A stretch of 64,000 nucleotides of DNA from Serendipita indica DSM 11827 (lineage: Eukaryota; Basidiomycota; Agaricomycetes; Sebacinales; Serendipitaceae), in NCBI GenBank assembly GCA_910890315.1, contig CAJVGD010000001.1, positions 310,001 through 374,000 on the forward strand. The letters are read 5' to 3'. Under the pieces are notes generated by a model. It saw only the letters and a program-made list of their open reading frames with translations, had not been told where the DNA came from and did not search any database. How positions within the stretch are numbered: position 1 is the first letter of the stretch; the number at the start of each line of letters is the position of its first letter. Position numbers and translations under genes: made by a program. Shown here piece by piece: positions 37,271 to 48,850 of the stretch.

Positions 37271-38251
37271 TCAAGAATTCCTCGTGAACACGCTTTGTCC
37301 CCCGAAGCTATCATCTCGAGCCAACATGCTGCCCGCATTCGACCCTCCGCCCTGCGCCTCCATGTCAGATTCCCAGGAGCTTGTGCTCGAATTCGAACGT
37401 GAATGTGCATGCATCCCAATGAGCGTCCGCCCCGATCCTTCGGTGCGGGGTGGGACAGGGATTCGTAAAGCCTGCAGGGCCCAAGCGCCATCAATATTCT
37501 GCAACGAATACAGGGCGCAGTACGTACACTCGCGGAACCAAACAGGTACGGTAAACGGACGCGCCATTTCAACTTGAGGTTCTTGTCCGCCTTTTTCTGA
37601 TCGATAGCCTCCCACGATTGCGTCACGCGGTTCATTCGACGCTGTAGCTTGAGAAAAAGTCAATGGACTACATCCATCGTCCACGAGTACCCAACAACGT
37701 ACGATATATTTGCGGACGAAAAGAGGCGTCGAGAAGATCATGAACAGCAGCAATGCGACCACAGACGAGATAATGATGGCGATCATCCCATCCTGCTTCG
37801 TCAGTCCTTTGCCTTTGCGCGTCGCTTCCGCAAAGTCGAGCATCTGCATGAACAATGGGTATCCAATCCCGGCTGGAATACTAGAGGAAGATCAGTAATG
37901 CATTTCAAGCGACCAATGTACATACGCGATACAGCATATGAAGAAATAAATGGCCTCAGGGAGGGGACGGGCTGCATTATTGGTATGTTCTGCAATAATC
38001 TGGATACGCGAGTCCCATTCATCAGGGGAGATCTGAGTGCAAACATCAGTGCTCGTTTCTAGCGAGAGATGGAAACTCACTGCGAAGCGAAGCTTGTAGG
38101 GCACGCTCGGCAACTCCGCACCCGGGTATAGGTACAAGTAGAGTGTCTCCAATCCTACAGGCGTGTCGACCGCCGTCGCATCTGACGAAGCGGTCGACAC
38201 AGAAGACACAGAACGCGTCTCGTTTCGAAGCTGGTCTACACGCGAGGGCAT
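37271..38251 (-). CDS. Hypothetical protein with two membrane segments
   Basis: About 245 residues in five exons. Start MPSRVDQLRNETRSVSSVST; splicing joins YKLRFA to ISPDEWDSRIQII, ICCIA to IPAGIGYPLFMQM, VRKYI to LQRRMNRVTQSWEAIDQKK, and LPYLFGSAS to ALRIPVPPRTEGSG. Hydrophobic segments: AIYFFICCIAIPAGIGYPLF and GMIAIIISSVVALLLFMIF. Between membrane and tail lies the basic, helical LQRRMNRVTQSW...KLKWRVRLP. The C-terminal 60 residues are Ser/Gly-rich, ending GGQSVFTRNS. The layout (DEW motif, paired hydrophobic hairpin, amphipathic helix) faintly recalls Erf4-type partners of palmitoyltransferases, but I cannot establish that. The last two intron choices rest on frame continuity and consensus ends. 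Confidence 0.7.
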
Positions 38252-38336
38252 TCAAGCGTAATGTATGCACCAATATATCCCCCTTTGGATGTTCCAACGA
38301 GTGTAGCAAAAAATAAAAGGCGACTCGCGCCTTGAG

Positions 38337-38425
38337 AGTGGAGAAACCGAGAAAGAAAAAAAGGCAGGCCCAGCCCGCAAGCGAAGAAAAAAAGAGAGAA
38401 GGAAAGAGAAAGGAAAGGAAAAGAT
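38337..38425 (+). repeat. Purine-rich low-complexity tract
   Basis: Almost pure A/G for most of 90 bases, with runs such as GAGAAGGAAAGAGAAAGG. On the other strand it is a CT-rich tract 85-175 bases upstream of the ATG of the two-membrane-segment gene, the usual place of pyrimidine tracts in fungal promoters. Confidence 0.6.
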
Positions 38426-38792
38426 GCAAGTGCTTGCGCGCGTCTGCAAGAGGTTACAGTCAAAGATGCGACGTGCGAGAAATTCCTCGTGGCGATGAGC
38501 CGGTCAGTGCTAAGGGCACTGCTCCGCTAATTGGCATCATAACGACACTTCATTTGACAACCAGTGGCGATTCAGAAAGTCCATAGACCAAGAAAACATA
38601 GAGACAACGCCATGAGTTGTACCCCCACCTCTGTGACATATGCCATCGGACATAGGCAGTGTGCACAGCGAGGAGCAAAGACCTCATACCCATAAGTGAT
38701 CGAAATAGGTCGAGAGAGAAGATTGTATCGCATTTTGACAGCACCAAATGTACACAGCAGAGACGGTGTGGATTTACCAGAGCCATTACACC

Positions 38793-40080
38793 CTACTTCG
38801 TGCACGTCTGCCATTGGAAGTTGAAGGTCTGTCATGCGCTCAGTTTCTCGCCCATTTAGATCTTTTCAAATCACACACCTGGGCCAACTTGGTGTCGATC
38901 GAATCGGTGGCGATGTATCCGCTCCCCTTCTTGTTCGCAGAGTTGCTGACCTGGAGCGAAGCTGCAATGTTGAGGACAGTGTCGGCGCCGCCTAGAAGCA
39001 TTTTACAGTCAGCCGAGGGTATTGACCAAAGCAACGCGTACATGGGCTCATCACAGTGGTCGTCAAGTCGAACTGGTCACGGTAGCTGTCTATGGTCAGC
39101 AAGAAGTCGAGAAGCATGACCAAAGTAGCCTCACGTATAATCGGCACCAGCAATGGGGCCCTTGAGCGAAGAGCGGGCGGTAGCCTGGGTGATTTGACCT
39201 TGGAAGTAGTAGATGGATTGCTAAAAATCATGAGATTGACATCTTGGTCCATTGCGCATGTAAATTACCTGAGTGGCGGTAACCTGTTGCCTGCGAGTTA
39301 GACTAAGTACAATTACCAAATGTTAGACTCACGTTGGCATCGAGTTGGTAGTATCCACGCTATTCGAGAATCACAGTCAGCAGGATCACACGACTTGACT
39401 GTACGTACGTAGTCCACGGTGGCAATACCGTAGCTATCCAGCCAGTGGTCAGACTTCGTGATACATATCAGGGATTTCGTACCTGAATCCACCTGGAACA
39501 CGCGTGCCGAGGGTGACTTGGCAGCTCTTGCGGTTGTCGGAGATGGCGGCACCGTCACCAGCCATGGCATAAAAATTTGAGAAGGTGACTTAAATCATGA
39601 GAATGGGTACTCCTATGCAATCCTCAACTCACTGGTCACGGCCGTGCGGTCGGCTGAGAACAAAGCGGGTTAGCACGGCTCGCAATGTTTTGACGGGTAC
39701 CTACTACTCAGAACATAGTACGCAGTTCCTGAATAGAATTAGGGATATGTCAAGTATGCTTCAATGGGCTCACCAGCTGGGCAACCAGATCCATTAACGC
39801 CACTGGACGGCAATTAGCGGTGTATACCTCACTCCTTGTCGGTACTCACATGCTCGTGCTAGAGAAGAAGTTAGATGGAGGAGTACATGAAGAAAGGGAC
39901 ATACATGTTGAAGCCCTGAGGAGCAGTAACATCGCGAGGAATGACGACGCCGAGGGTAGCGCCGGAGACGACGCGAGGAGTTCCATCGACAACAGTGATG
40001 CCGAGACCAGGTGGGATATCAAAAGGAGCCGCAGAAGCGCCAAAGGCGAGCGCGACAAGACCAGCAAGGAGCTTGAACAT
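38793..40080 (-). CDS. Secreted DUF4360-family protein, paralogue 1
   Basis: Secreted beta-rich protein of unknown role, about 260 residues. Start MFKLLAGLVALAFGASAAPF is a signal peptide, followed by a 35-residue segment (DIPPGLGITVVDGTPR...) lacking in the other copy. DUF4360 marks: GVNGSGCPAG, TITFSNFYAMAG, ISDNRKSCQVTLGTRVPGGF, ATVDYRGYYQLDANVTATQ, IYYFQGQITQATARSSLKGP, YRDQFDLTTTVMSPCGG, VLNIAASLQVSNSANK and SGYIATDSID. The last exon reads TFNFQWQTCTK, giving the family's terminal Trp...Cys. The gene is broken by about nine introns, including a 9-base exon (39850-39858) and a 24-base exon (39715-39738). The paralogue starts 2.6 kb upstream on the same strand, consistent with tandem duplication. 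Confidence 0.88.
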
Positions 40081-41660
40081 GATCGAAGAACGAGGCGGTG
40101 AGCACGAAAGAGGGATTGTATATAAGGCAGTGAGGAATCTGGGTGTAGATCGAGTCCGGGAGCAGACCTGATTGTACGACACGTCCCCAACGCCGAATGG
40201 CCAACCTTTTATACGTCCTGGACGAGTGTGTTAATCCGACAATCACCGTGGTTGAGCATTCTCGGACGTTCAAGTGTGCGTGATTTCAGCTAAGAAAGTC
40301 CTGATATGTGCCCTCGACCCCATATGTCTCCCGTGCGGTAGGTAGCAGGGGCCTTCGCACTGATGCGGATAAGTCACAGGGCGAAAGAGACAGAACCTTC
40401 ATGAATATACAACTCTAGTTGATCCGCATAATCAATCGGGTAGACCAGGTTGAACGTATGCAGATAGAAGGTCGTGAACATCGAAGATCGAAGTGCAGGT
40501 ACCCTTCAAACTTTGCCGGCTGGATATCGGTGTCCACGTTGGCGCTTATATTCATACGTCAATGTCAATAATCCAATAAGTCTAATGGGATTGTGAGCCG
40601 TATGGATCACCAGTTGCCGGGCGTCGTGGTTGGGCTTCACCGACGAGCGTGTGCACACCGAGATACCTGCGACTTGAGTCCATGTGCCACGAAAAGGTTC
40701 CAAACCCTAAACGAGTGGATCGAGACAATTCAAGTGAATTGTTCGGTAAAGCGCATCCTGAGTCCCAGGTGTGTCCTTATGAGTACCAGCTACTCTACTG
40801 GACTCCCGTAGGAGACGTTTTCGCGAGGTATTTCAGGGGGAAAAGCGGTCCGCAGAAGGAAGAGCAGTTAACCAGGTAAGAAGGACTTCATATCGTCTAT
40901 TAACAACTTCTAGAGCCTAAAGTGGAGTTCGAGACACGCTATAGCTACTTCGTGGGCTATGTTGGGGAGGTGCAGCCTGAAGGTCTGCGCCAGAAAAGCG
41001 CTTGAGAACGCGGTGCAAAATTCTTGCGACGAACTCGTCGATTGACCGGGTGGAATAGACGTTTGACATGGAACCCTGATGGACCGGCAGCGGCCACAAA
41101 TGGGATTGTATTGCGGCGTCCGTACGAAGTCAGTTTCCTCCATATCAAGCTTCTATCACGAGACATTCAGTTAATTTAGGCATCCAGTTGAGTCGATGTC
41201 AACACAGGGTTGACCCGACAAGTCGTCGAACGATTTTGTCTTGACTCGGGCTCAAGTTTCCCCGGGCGTCGATCCAAAAGGCCTTCGATGAACCGAATAA
41301 ACGTCTCATGAGGATGATTGAAGTGTTTTCCCATCGCCTAAAATTGTCACGTTGACGAGCCTCTCCAATTGCGTTTCGTGAGCAGGAGGTCGCGAAGACC
41401 TTCCACCTGTCACCAACTCGGCAGATTATTCCCAGGAGGACATCAATCGAAATAAACATCCGAGCTACGTACAAGAGACACACTTGGCAAATGTCGCACT
41501 TCGAGAATCCATCATTTACACAGGAAGTATGCCACAGAGGTAGACGCGGCAGCTGAAATGACTGATGCTCACGGGGTACAGTAATCTGCAGGGATAGTTT
41601 TCACATTCTTTGAAGCACCTAAGTACAAGGCGGGGTATCGACAACATTGTCTCAGTTGGT
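40081..41660. other. Long intergenic region between DUF4360 paralogues
   Basis: About 1.6 kb. No gene recognised; short frames on both strands lack domains. I looked for a decayed third DUF4360 copy (cysteines, GSGCPAG or RKSCQ blocks) and found none. The left end must hold the promoter of paralogue 1; a TTTTATA run lies at about 40206. Confidence 0.55.
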
Positions 41661-42649
41661 CTACTTGCAAGTATACCAGGAGAAACCAAAGGTCTGAATA
41701 TACACAAGTCAGAGAGTCGTAGGTTAGATCCACAAAGAAAGCGCACCTGGACCAAGGAAGCATCAATAGAGTCGGTGGCGATGTAACCGCTTCCCTGCCT
41801 GTTGGCCGAGTTGCTCACTTGGAGAGCAGAGTTGACGTTAAGAACCGAGTTGGCACCGCAAGGGCTGAGCGTGGTCGAGTAGAGATCGAACTGATCGCGA
41901 TAAGTATAAGTGTTACCGGCGACGGGACCCTTGAGCGTGGAGCGGGCAGTTGCTTGCTGTAGCTGTCCTTGGAAGTAGTACACGGCCTGCTGGGTAGCGG
42001 TGACTTTGTTATCGAGTTGGTAGTAGCCACGCTGTGGAGGAACCGTGAGCATTCGCGCAAGCTCTAGGTCATGAATGACTCACATAGTCGACAGTGGCGA
42101 CACCGAATGCAAAACCGCCTGGAACACGAACGCCGAGGGAGAGCTGGCAGCTCTTCCTGTTCTCGGAGATCTTGACGTCGGGGCCAGCGAGTGCGTAAAA
42201 GTTGGAGAAGGTTACTGAAATTGCGTAAAAAGTCATATCTTCCATACGGAGATTAAACTCACCAGTTACAGAGGTGCGGTCGGCTTAATTAAGCATGTCA
42301 GTAAACAGAAGGCGCGTTGTCAGGTAGAACGTACAGCTAAGAACATACTACACAAAGGTCAATGAACGAATAGATCGGATTGTAATCACGTACGTAGGCG
42401 GTTCCAGCTGGGCATCCGGAGCCATTGACACCACTGAGAACGAGTGAGCAGAAAGCCTCGAAGTGGCATTGCGTCTTACATGCTCGTGCTAAGCAGAGGT
42501 CAGTTTTAGACTAATAAAGGCTCTGATTGGACTCACATGTTGAAGCCAGCAGGAGCAGTCACGCCGCTACGCTCCGTGAGGTCCACAGGGGAAGCGACGA
42601 CTGCAAGGGCGGCAGAAGCGAGAGCGACGAGAGAGGCGATGAACTTCAT
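41661..42649 (-). CDS. Secreted DUF4360-family protein, paralogue 2
   Basis: About 215 residues. Signal peptide MKFIASLVALASAALAVVAS, then SPVDLTERSGVTAPAGFNI. Family marks: GVNGSGCPAG, VTFSNFYALAGPDVKISENR, KSCQLSLGVRVPGGFAFGV, ATVDYRGYYQLDNKVTATQ, VYYFQGQLQQATARSTLKGP, YRDQFDLYSTTLSPCG, LNVNSALQVSNSANRQGSGY, and the spliced last exon TFGFSWYTCK. The final intron removes sequence that would otherwise give a long unrelated tail. It carries the same 9-base exon as paralogue 1 (42480-42488, CACGAGCAT on the coding strand) and a 13-base exon at 42335-42347. Five cysteines are shared with the other copy. DUF4360 proteins are secreted in fungi; no activity is established that I know of. Confidence 0.9.
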
Positions 42650-43857
42650 GGTAAGGACTGGGTTACTTGCTGATCAGAGATCTGATGCGAGTGAGATTTC
42701 GACCTGATGGAAAGCACCGTCCTTTTTATACCATTCGGGTACCTCCAAAACTCTGCTTGATGTCTTTCCTCGGGCGAAAGATGTCTACCCATCCCGAGTG
42801 TTCTCTGATGTTTGCATATGCCCAGACTGCACAGGTTTCTTCATGAAATTGACGTGTAATGGGTGTATGAATCCCGATCGTACGCGGTGCGTCACAAGGT
42901 GCATCCGAGTCGACAAGCATGTTCCGTACAAGTCTTCCCTCGGGGGATAAGTGTCATCGAATGGTCTCAATTATCCTCAGTTTGCAGAAGCTTGGTCGAG
43001 GCGAGTCGGGATGGGTGGTGAAGAGAGAAGCCAGGGGTTCCGCATGTATGTCGGGACATGCAGACAAGAGCCGGCCGGATGTTGACACGTCAGAATGGCG
43101 ATATTCAGAGTCAATTTTCCTAAAGGTCTATCGGGGTCTCTTCCGCCCAGGCATCAAGCTCTCTGTCAATGGCGGTCCGATCAAAGCGTCAAGCACTGTG
43201 GACCCGACAAATCCGCGTAAATTCGTCTTGATTTCTGCATGAGGCATTGATGGACATGGCATCAGATGACAGCTCGCGAACGGACAGGCTGTCGCGGTCC
43301 CGGCGAGCGGTGGGAAGTCTATCTCTGGGGACGTGATGAAATGCAAACGTCGGGGAATAGACATTTTGACAACGGGTAGGCTGCACCCACCAGTCAAGGT
43401 GGGCCAGAGCTCAAGCAACGGTCAGATCTGCGACGCCTTTTATCTCTCAAGCCATGCTGGCTTCGAAGAACGACGATAATTACAGCGTTCTCACATTCTG
43501 AATTACTTAATAGAATCGAACATACCAGAGGCAGACGACCAGCTTGACCACTCGACGGTTGTTGCTTCCTTCGAGGACTCTGCACCGCAAGAAACTCAGA
43601 CGTCGTCCGAATAGAACTCTCAGCATTGATAACAATTAGACGGTTGATCCGAATGGAGAAAGCCTTTTTGCCAAATCGATCTACAATGTCCGTGTGACTG
43701 GTCAAGAATCCAGTGTCCATTTAATGCAAAGCGGCCAACCTAAGACCCGGATAATAGAAGACGGGGAAAGGGATTAACGAGTGACGAGGAATTGCTTTCC
43801 ACCATGGTAGGGGTATACCTCTGGATGATCGTCAGGGAGTAACGACTGAGTTGACAT
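42650..43857. other. Intergenic region upstream of DUF4360 paralogue 2
   Basis: About 1.2 kb. A TTTTTATA run lies at about 42724, some 75 bases upstream of the paralogue 2 ATG, and is a likely TATA box. No gene is supported in the rest; a basic frame near 43394-43720 on the minus strand has no domain. Confidence 0.55.
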
Positions 43858-46163
43858 CTAGAGGAGGGGAGTGACCGCTGCCATCAAGAGGGAAAGTGCG
43901 AAAACCAGGGCAGGAGTTGTACGGCCGGCAGACGAGTGGTGAGCGTTGGTATTGGTGTCAGCGCTTGCGGTGACTACCGAAGAAGCTGGAAGAGCTTCGA
44001 CCTCGTGGATCTCTTGCGCGCCGAGAGTACCAGAGCCGAGCATAACCCTGACACCGACGGAAGGAACCCCGTTGACAACAACGAACAACCCTGTGCAGCG
44101 CGTGAGTGACAAAACAAACAGTTTGTATTAGGCGTACATGCAGGACCCGGTTGGATGATCGCAGGATTCGGAGGAACTTGAGAGACGTGAAGGGTTGCAC
44201 CGCCATCTGTCTTGGTGGTAAACGTGTGGTCAAGCTCAGCCGAACGTTGTCCAAAGTTGATAGCGTGCGTCGAGAACCCAGTCTTGATGAGAACAATCTT
44301 GATTGCGTTGACATTTCCAATGTTCCCAAAGAGATCGTCCGAAGTGAGCTCGAGATCAAAGTACTTTCCACCGTAGGTAAGCGAGGTCGGGATACCAGAC
44401 GGCTCTGGGCGACGCTTGTTGTAGTACCATGGGTAGAACCTCTCGACACGATACTCGGTTGGGAAAATGGTGTTGGGACTGTAGTCGGGGTGGGGATTGC
44501 TACCCGTGATAAAGACAGAGCCGTCGGGAAGGAGAGTTGCAGTCGAGTGGTACATGCGTGCAATTGTTGATGCCTTGAGGCCGTCTCGGTTCCAGCGCTT
44601 ACCAGATGGCTTCGAGGGGTCGTAGATGATGGGCTCGTAGATCGGGTTGTTCGCGTAGGAGTCTTGTAGCACCCAAGTATCGTTTCCGTATCCAGCCACA
44701 CCCGTGTTGGCGCCATTTGCGACAAAGACTGTGCCATCTGGAAGGAGAATGGCATTGCCCATAACGCGACCCTCGGGAAGGGAGTCTTCGTCTACCCATT
44801 GGTTCGAGGTCTCTGGGGTGATGCTAATGCACGAATCCGAGGCGGGAACATTGATCAGAACCATGCCGGAAGTCCACTGGTTGGATTGAAGGTCGCTTCC
44901 ACCACAATACATGACGGTGGCCGTCCAGTTGTTAGCGACCGTCAAGGGGAGCATCACACTAGCGGCACTAGCAGGGTACGTGCGCACGGCGTGAGGAACC
45001 GCTGGGAGTGGATACTCTGTGTTGGTCTTGTAGTCCAAGACGGCCGCATTCAAGTTGATGTTTAGTAGGATCTGTCCCGTTGGAATGAGATGCGTAATGG
45101 GATACAGATTGGCGGGTAACGTGTTCTTGAGAATGGTGCTCTCAATCGGTACTTCTCCGTCTGCCTTTGGCCAAAACTCGTAGGTCGGATTACTGTTTGC
45201 AGCACTATTCCAACGTTAGGGCCAAGTATATATGTCGAATGACGGCAAGACTTACTCGTTGACGAAACCTCCGTACTGATTACCTCCAAGGACTATCCAA
45301 GGTCAGTAAATGCTCTGCAGATTGTGGATATTGACACACCGAAGATACGTCCTGTCTCAATTGTCTCAAGAGACGGGTACCATCTACGCGTGGTCCTAGA
45401 CAGAGTTTAGCAAGCGACCATTGGCTGTGAGAGATGGGCTTACAAGTCCGTTTGTGGGTCGTCATACCACTCAGCGCCCTCACCGGGCGTAATTGTTCGG
45501 GCAGCAAAAGCACCGTCCGAGTTTTGATACTCGTTGCTACCAGTCTGTGAGCTCGACGTGACGCCGTTGGGACCGACGGCCTGGTTGCCACCAATGTTGA
45601 GCCAGTCGCCGTTTCCTTTATGCATTATCAGAGAGATGCCCGGTGCGCCGCAGGAATACTCACCAAGGACGCCGCCGCCGGCGCAGAAGGTATTGGTGAC
45701 AACCTCCTGAGCGCGGGCTTGGTTTGTTGTAAGGTCGTATTCGGAAGCCCAAGCTGGATGCCCGTTGATGGTCAAGGGATTATTTTCGACTTTATCGATT
45801 ACGTAAACCTGTATAGAGCGAGAGTTAGCAAGTATTTCTTGGTCGCTTAGATGTGAAACGCCGTGAACGGACCTTGGTATCGGAGCCCAAGAACAACTGC
45901 TGGCCAGAGACTCCAGAGTTTCCGACAATCTCAAAGCCTAGGATGAGGTCGTCTGACACGGTGTGGGTTGGTTGACCAGGCTTGACTGTGTCCGCGCGAG
46001 CTTTGAGTGGTCGTGGAATGCGTTCTGTCGTTCGGGGAACAACATAGTCTCTGCGTTGAACGTGTACTCTCGGATTCCATAGCTCGGCGAGTGCTGGCTG
46101 GAGGAATAGCGCCGAGAGGGCGACGAGTGAAGGCAATGGACGGCTCGAAGACGAGGATACCAT
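43858..46163 (-). CDS. Copper radical oxidase, glyoxal oxidase type, GPI-anchored
   Basis: Secreted oxidase that turns aldehydes or alcohols plus oxygen into acids or aldehydes plus hydrogen peroxide, feeding wood-rot peroxidases in relatives. About 640 residues. Signal peptide MVSSSSSRPLPSLVALSALF... Landmarks: VYVIDKVENNPLTINGHPAW, NTFCAGGGVLG (the cysteine of the Tyr-Cys cofactor), NIGGNQAVGPNG, RRWYPSLETIETGRIFVLGG, NAILLPDGTVFVANGANTG, ARMYHSTATLLPDGSVFITG (axial Tyr and copper His) and GFSTHAINFGQRSAELDHTF (second copper His), then the DUF1929 domain. The last exon is LFVVVNGVPSVGVRVMLGSG, and the C-terminus after SSAGRTTPAL is hydrophobic, fitting a GPI signal. All catalytic ligands that I can place are present. 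Confidence 0.9.
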
Positions 46164-46619
46164 TATAGGCGATTAATGGGCGTGAAAAGAGGCTTTCGAA
46201 CGATTATTAGGGACAATAGAGAGCGTAGAGAGCCAAAGAGTGTGCGCGTAGAAGCAAAAGCCTCGAAGGCGGGGGAGTCCAAGTTTGAGCTTTGAATGGC
46301 GGGCCCGCCGCGCGGGTGTTTATCAGAAGCGGATAACGCTGCAAAGCCAAATTGTATAGCAATTTCATTCACAACAACATTTTATTTCCCGGTCGCCGCC
46401 CAAGCATTCTCAGCTCCCTTGGTGCTGAACAGCCATTAATTGAAGAATGCGCCCCAGCAGTTAGAACGACGGAATGATTGTAACGGAACGTCCTTGTGCC
46501 AGAAATATACAGGTCCACTGACAGTCGCAAACCTGTGAAGCGGCAAGGCGACCGGCAAGGTGAAGGCTCGCGACCACAGACTCTGTGCCGAGACCGGGTT
46601 GTAAATAGACCACTTGAAT
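46164..46619. promoter_or_regulatory. Promoter region of the copper radical oxidase gene
   Basis: About 456 bases between the oxidase start and the ROK1 stop. It holds a perfect 12-base palindrome, GGCGGGCCCGCC at 46298-46309, roughly 135 bases upstream of the ATG, in a local GC peak. A regulator site is possible but unproven. Confidence 0.4.
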
Positions 46620-48680
46620 CTAGTCCTCTTCGTCTTCAGAGCCGACTTCTGCCTTCTCCGCTCGCCGCTTCGAACCCGCTATCATGTCCCTGCCAAATGT
46701 GTGTCAGAGCGACGTTTCAAGACGGACTACTGGGACAAACTTTTTCCTTAGGGCGAGCGACCTCCCAACGTTCTCTCCTTTGAAACCGACAGAGGGCTGC
46801 TCTCGTTGCGCACGTCCCATTTGCTTTCGCTTCATCTTCGAAGGCTTCGGAAGTTTGATCATCCAGTCGGGCACACTTTGGCCTGATTGAAGGAGGACAT
46901 TGGCGATTCTATGAGATGTCAGCCTTGACATCGTCCAAGCCCGCATACTTACGACTTGAGATAAGGTGCATCCTCGTCTGTAAAATAAGTGATTGCAGTC
47001 CCTTCTCGTCCTGCACGCCCAGTCCTTCCTACGCTTCGGTTAGATGGCTGGGTGTTTCATTATTACCACTCACCGATCCTGTGAACATAGCTTTGGACCG
47101 ACTCAGGCCAGTCAAAATTGATCACGCCGCATACCCCTCCAAAGTCCATTCCACGAGCGAGCACATCGGTCGTGATAAGCACCCAAACTTCGCCCTTGAG
47201 TATTCGTTTTACGCATTCCTCTCGCTGGTGCTTTGTCAAGCCTGCATGGAGGGCTTCGGCATTCATGACACCAGCAAGGAGTAGCTCTGATAATAGGGAT
47301 GTCGCCCGTGCTTGCGTCGAAGTGAAAACGATCACTGGCGGTTTGTAGCCCAAAGGGGAGGTGAGGTACTGAATGAGAGTTGGCAGTTTGGATTCCGGCT
47401 GAGCTACGTAGACTAGCGATTGCTTGATATTGGGTAATGGCGTATCTCTGTTGGTCTTGTCAGCCAGTGAGATAATAATATAAGTACACGAACTTGAGAC
47501 CAACTACCACGCGGATGGGATCGTTCATCATATTCAACACTGTCTTTTCGGCTTTAGCCGGCAGTGTAGCGCTAAATACAGCCTTCTGACAGGCCGGGTT
47601 CGAGCAGCACCCGACAATTTCTTCGACCTGTGATGCGAATTCCGGATCCAACAATCGATCAGCTTCATCCAGAATGAGGACTTGTACCCTAGTGGAATAA
47701 TCACGGCTAGTCTCACGAAATCATTCATGCGTACCTGTCTAATTGGATATCTCCTGCTTGTATCGAGGCGACAAGTCTCATGGGGGTCGATATGATGATA
47801 TCTATATCATCTCTAGTAATTTTGAGAGCGAATTTGAGTGTGAACTAACCGACTTTCCCTCTCACCGAGGGATCCTTCAACGTTGCAGCTGTTGCCTTTG
47901 AGAAAAGGACTATCCTCCACTTTCGGCCTTGGGCAAGCTTTTGGGCTTCATTGTAAATTTGACCCGCCAACTCTTTTGTCGGAGCGACAATCACTGCGCG
48001 GACTCCGGGTCTATCCTCTTGCGAGCTGACGGGCGTCTTCAGCCGGGCAAAGATAGGGAGAAGATATGCCAGCGTCTTTCCCGTTCCTGTTGGGGATACT
48101 GCTGCGAGATCACGGCCCTGCTACAAGTAAGCAAATGCTTGTTGCAGACAAGGACGACAGCACAGACCTCTGCTAATATTGGAATTCCAACGGTCTGTAT
48201 CGCTGTAGGTTCGGAATATCCACACCCATCGAGGTTCCTCATGACGTTACCGGCGATAGAGAACCTTTTCTGCATCTCTACGAACGTCTCCGCACGGGCG
48301 GGCACGCGTTCACCCTTTGTAGTAACTCTGTGTGGTAATTTTGATGGATAATGTTCAATTTCGCTGTCAGAGTCATCCATATCTCTCTTTCGCTTCTTGC
48401 TTGGAATTTGCTGGTTATTTCCAGACCCCGAGGCTTCAATGGGTTTCGCCACCGAAGTTTTGATTTGTTGAGTGCCTCCCTTGGCATATTTGAAAAAGTC
48501 TAGTGAGGCGGGTAGCTCTCCAGACGCCACAGGACGTGGTGTCTCTCGTTGGCCGTTCTGCAAAGGGATCAGAAGGATTGTCTGGCAGCATGAAGAACAT
48601 ACGGAGAAGAGCGAAATATCTGCTTCATATTTTTTCTTGTTAAAAGTAACGCCGCGGGCCAAGAGTTGGAAGGCTTCCAT
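46620..48680 (-). CDS. ROK1: DEAD-box RNA helicase ROK1/DDX52
   Basis: ATP-dependent RNA helicase for early 18S rRNA processing in the nucleolus. Start [20 protein letters not shown], typical of ROK1. Motifs in order: Q motif [11 protein letters not shown], motif [15 protein letters not shown], Ia [14 protein letters not shown], Ib [71 protein letters not shown]. The C-terminus follows [21 protein letters not shown] end the gene at 46620 through an intron giving [21 protein letters not shown] and an acidic tail; unspliced, it would stop at 46704. About 560 residues. It is divergent from the zinc-motif/RGG gene, 170 bases away. Confidence 0.92.
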
Positions 48681-48850
48681 AATAACGTCGAGACTAAGTT
48701 GATGCGGGTGGCAAGTGATGAGGTGGACTGCAAATCCACACGGATGATTGTGATTCCAATAGTCAAACAGGTATGTTTCTGAGAGCTGGTGGTAAGTCGA
48801 ACCTTGGACGTCGCCACATTTCAAAGGACACACGCTGCCTCCTCAACGCA

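Noticed and set aside
40081-41660. Decayed third DUF4360 copy between the two paralogues
   Set aside because: None of the family cysteine blocks can be found in any frame.
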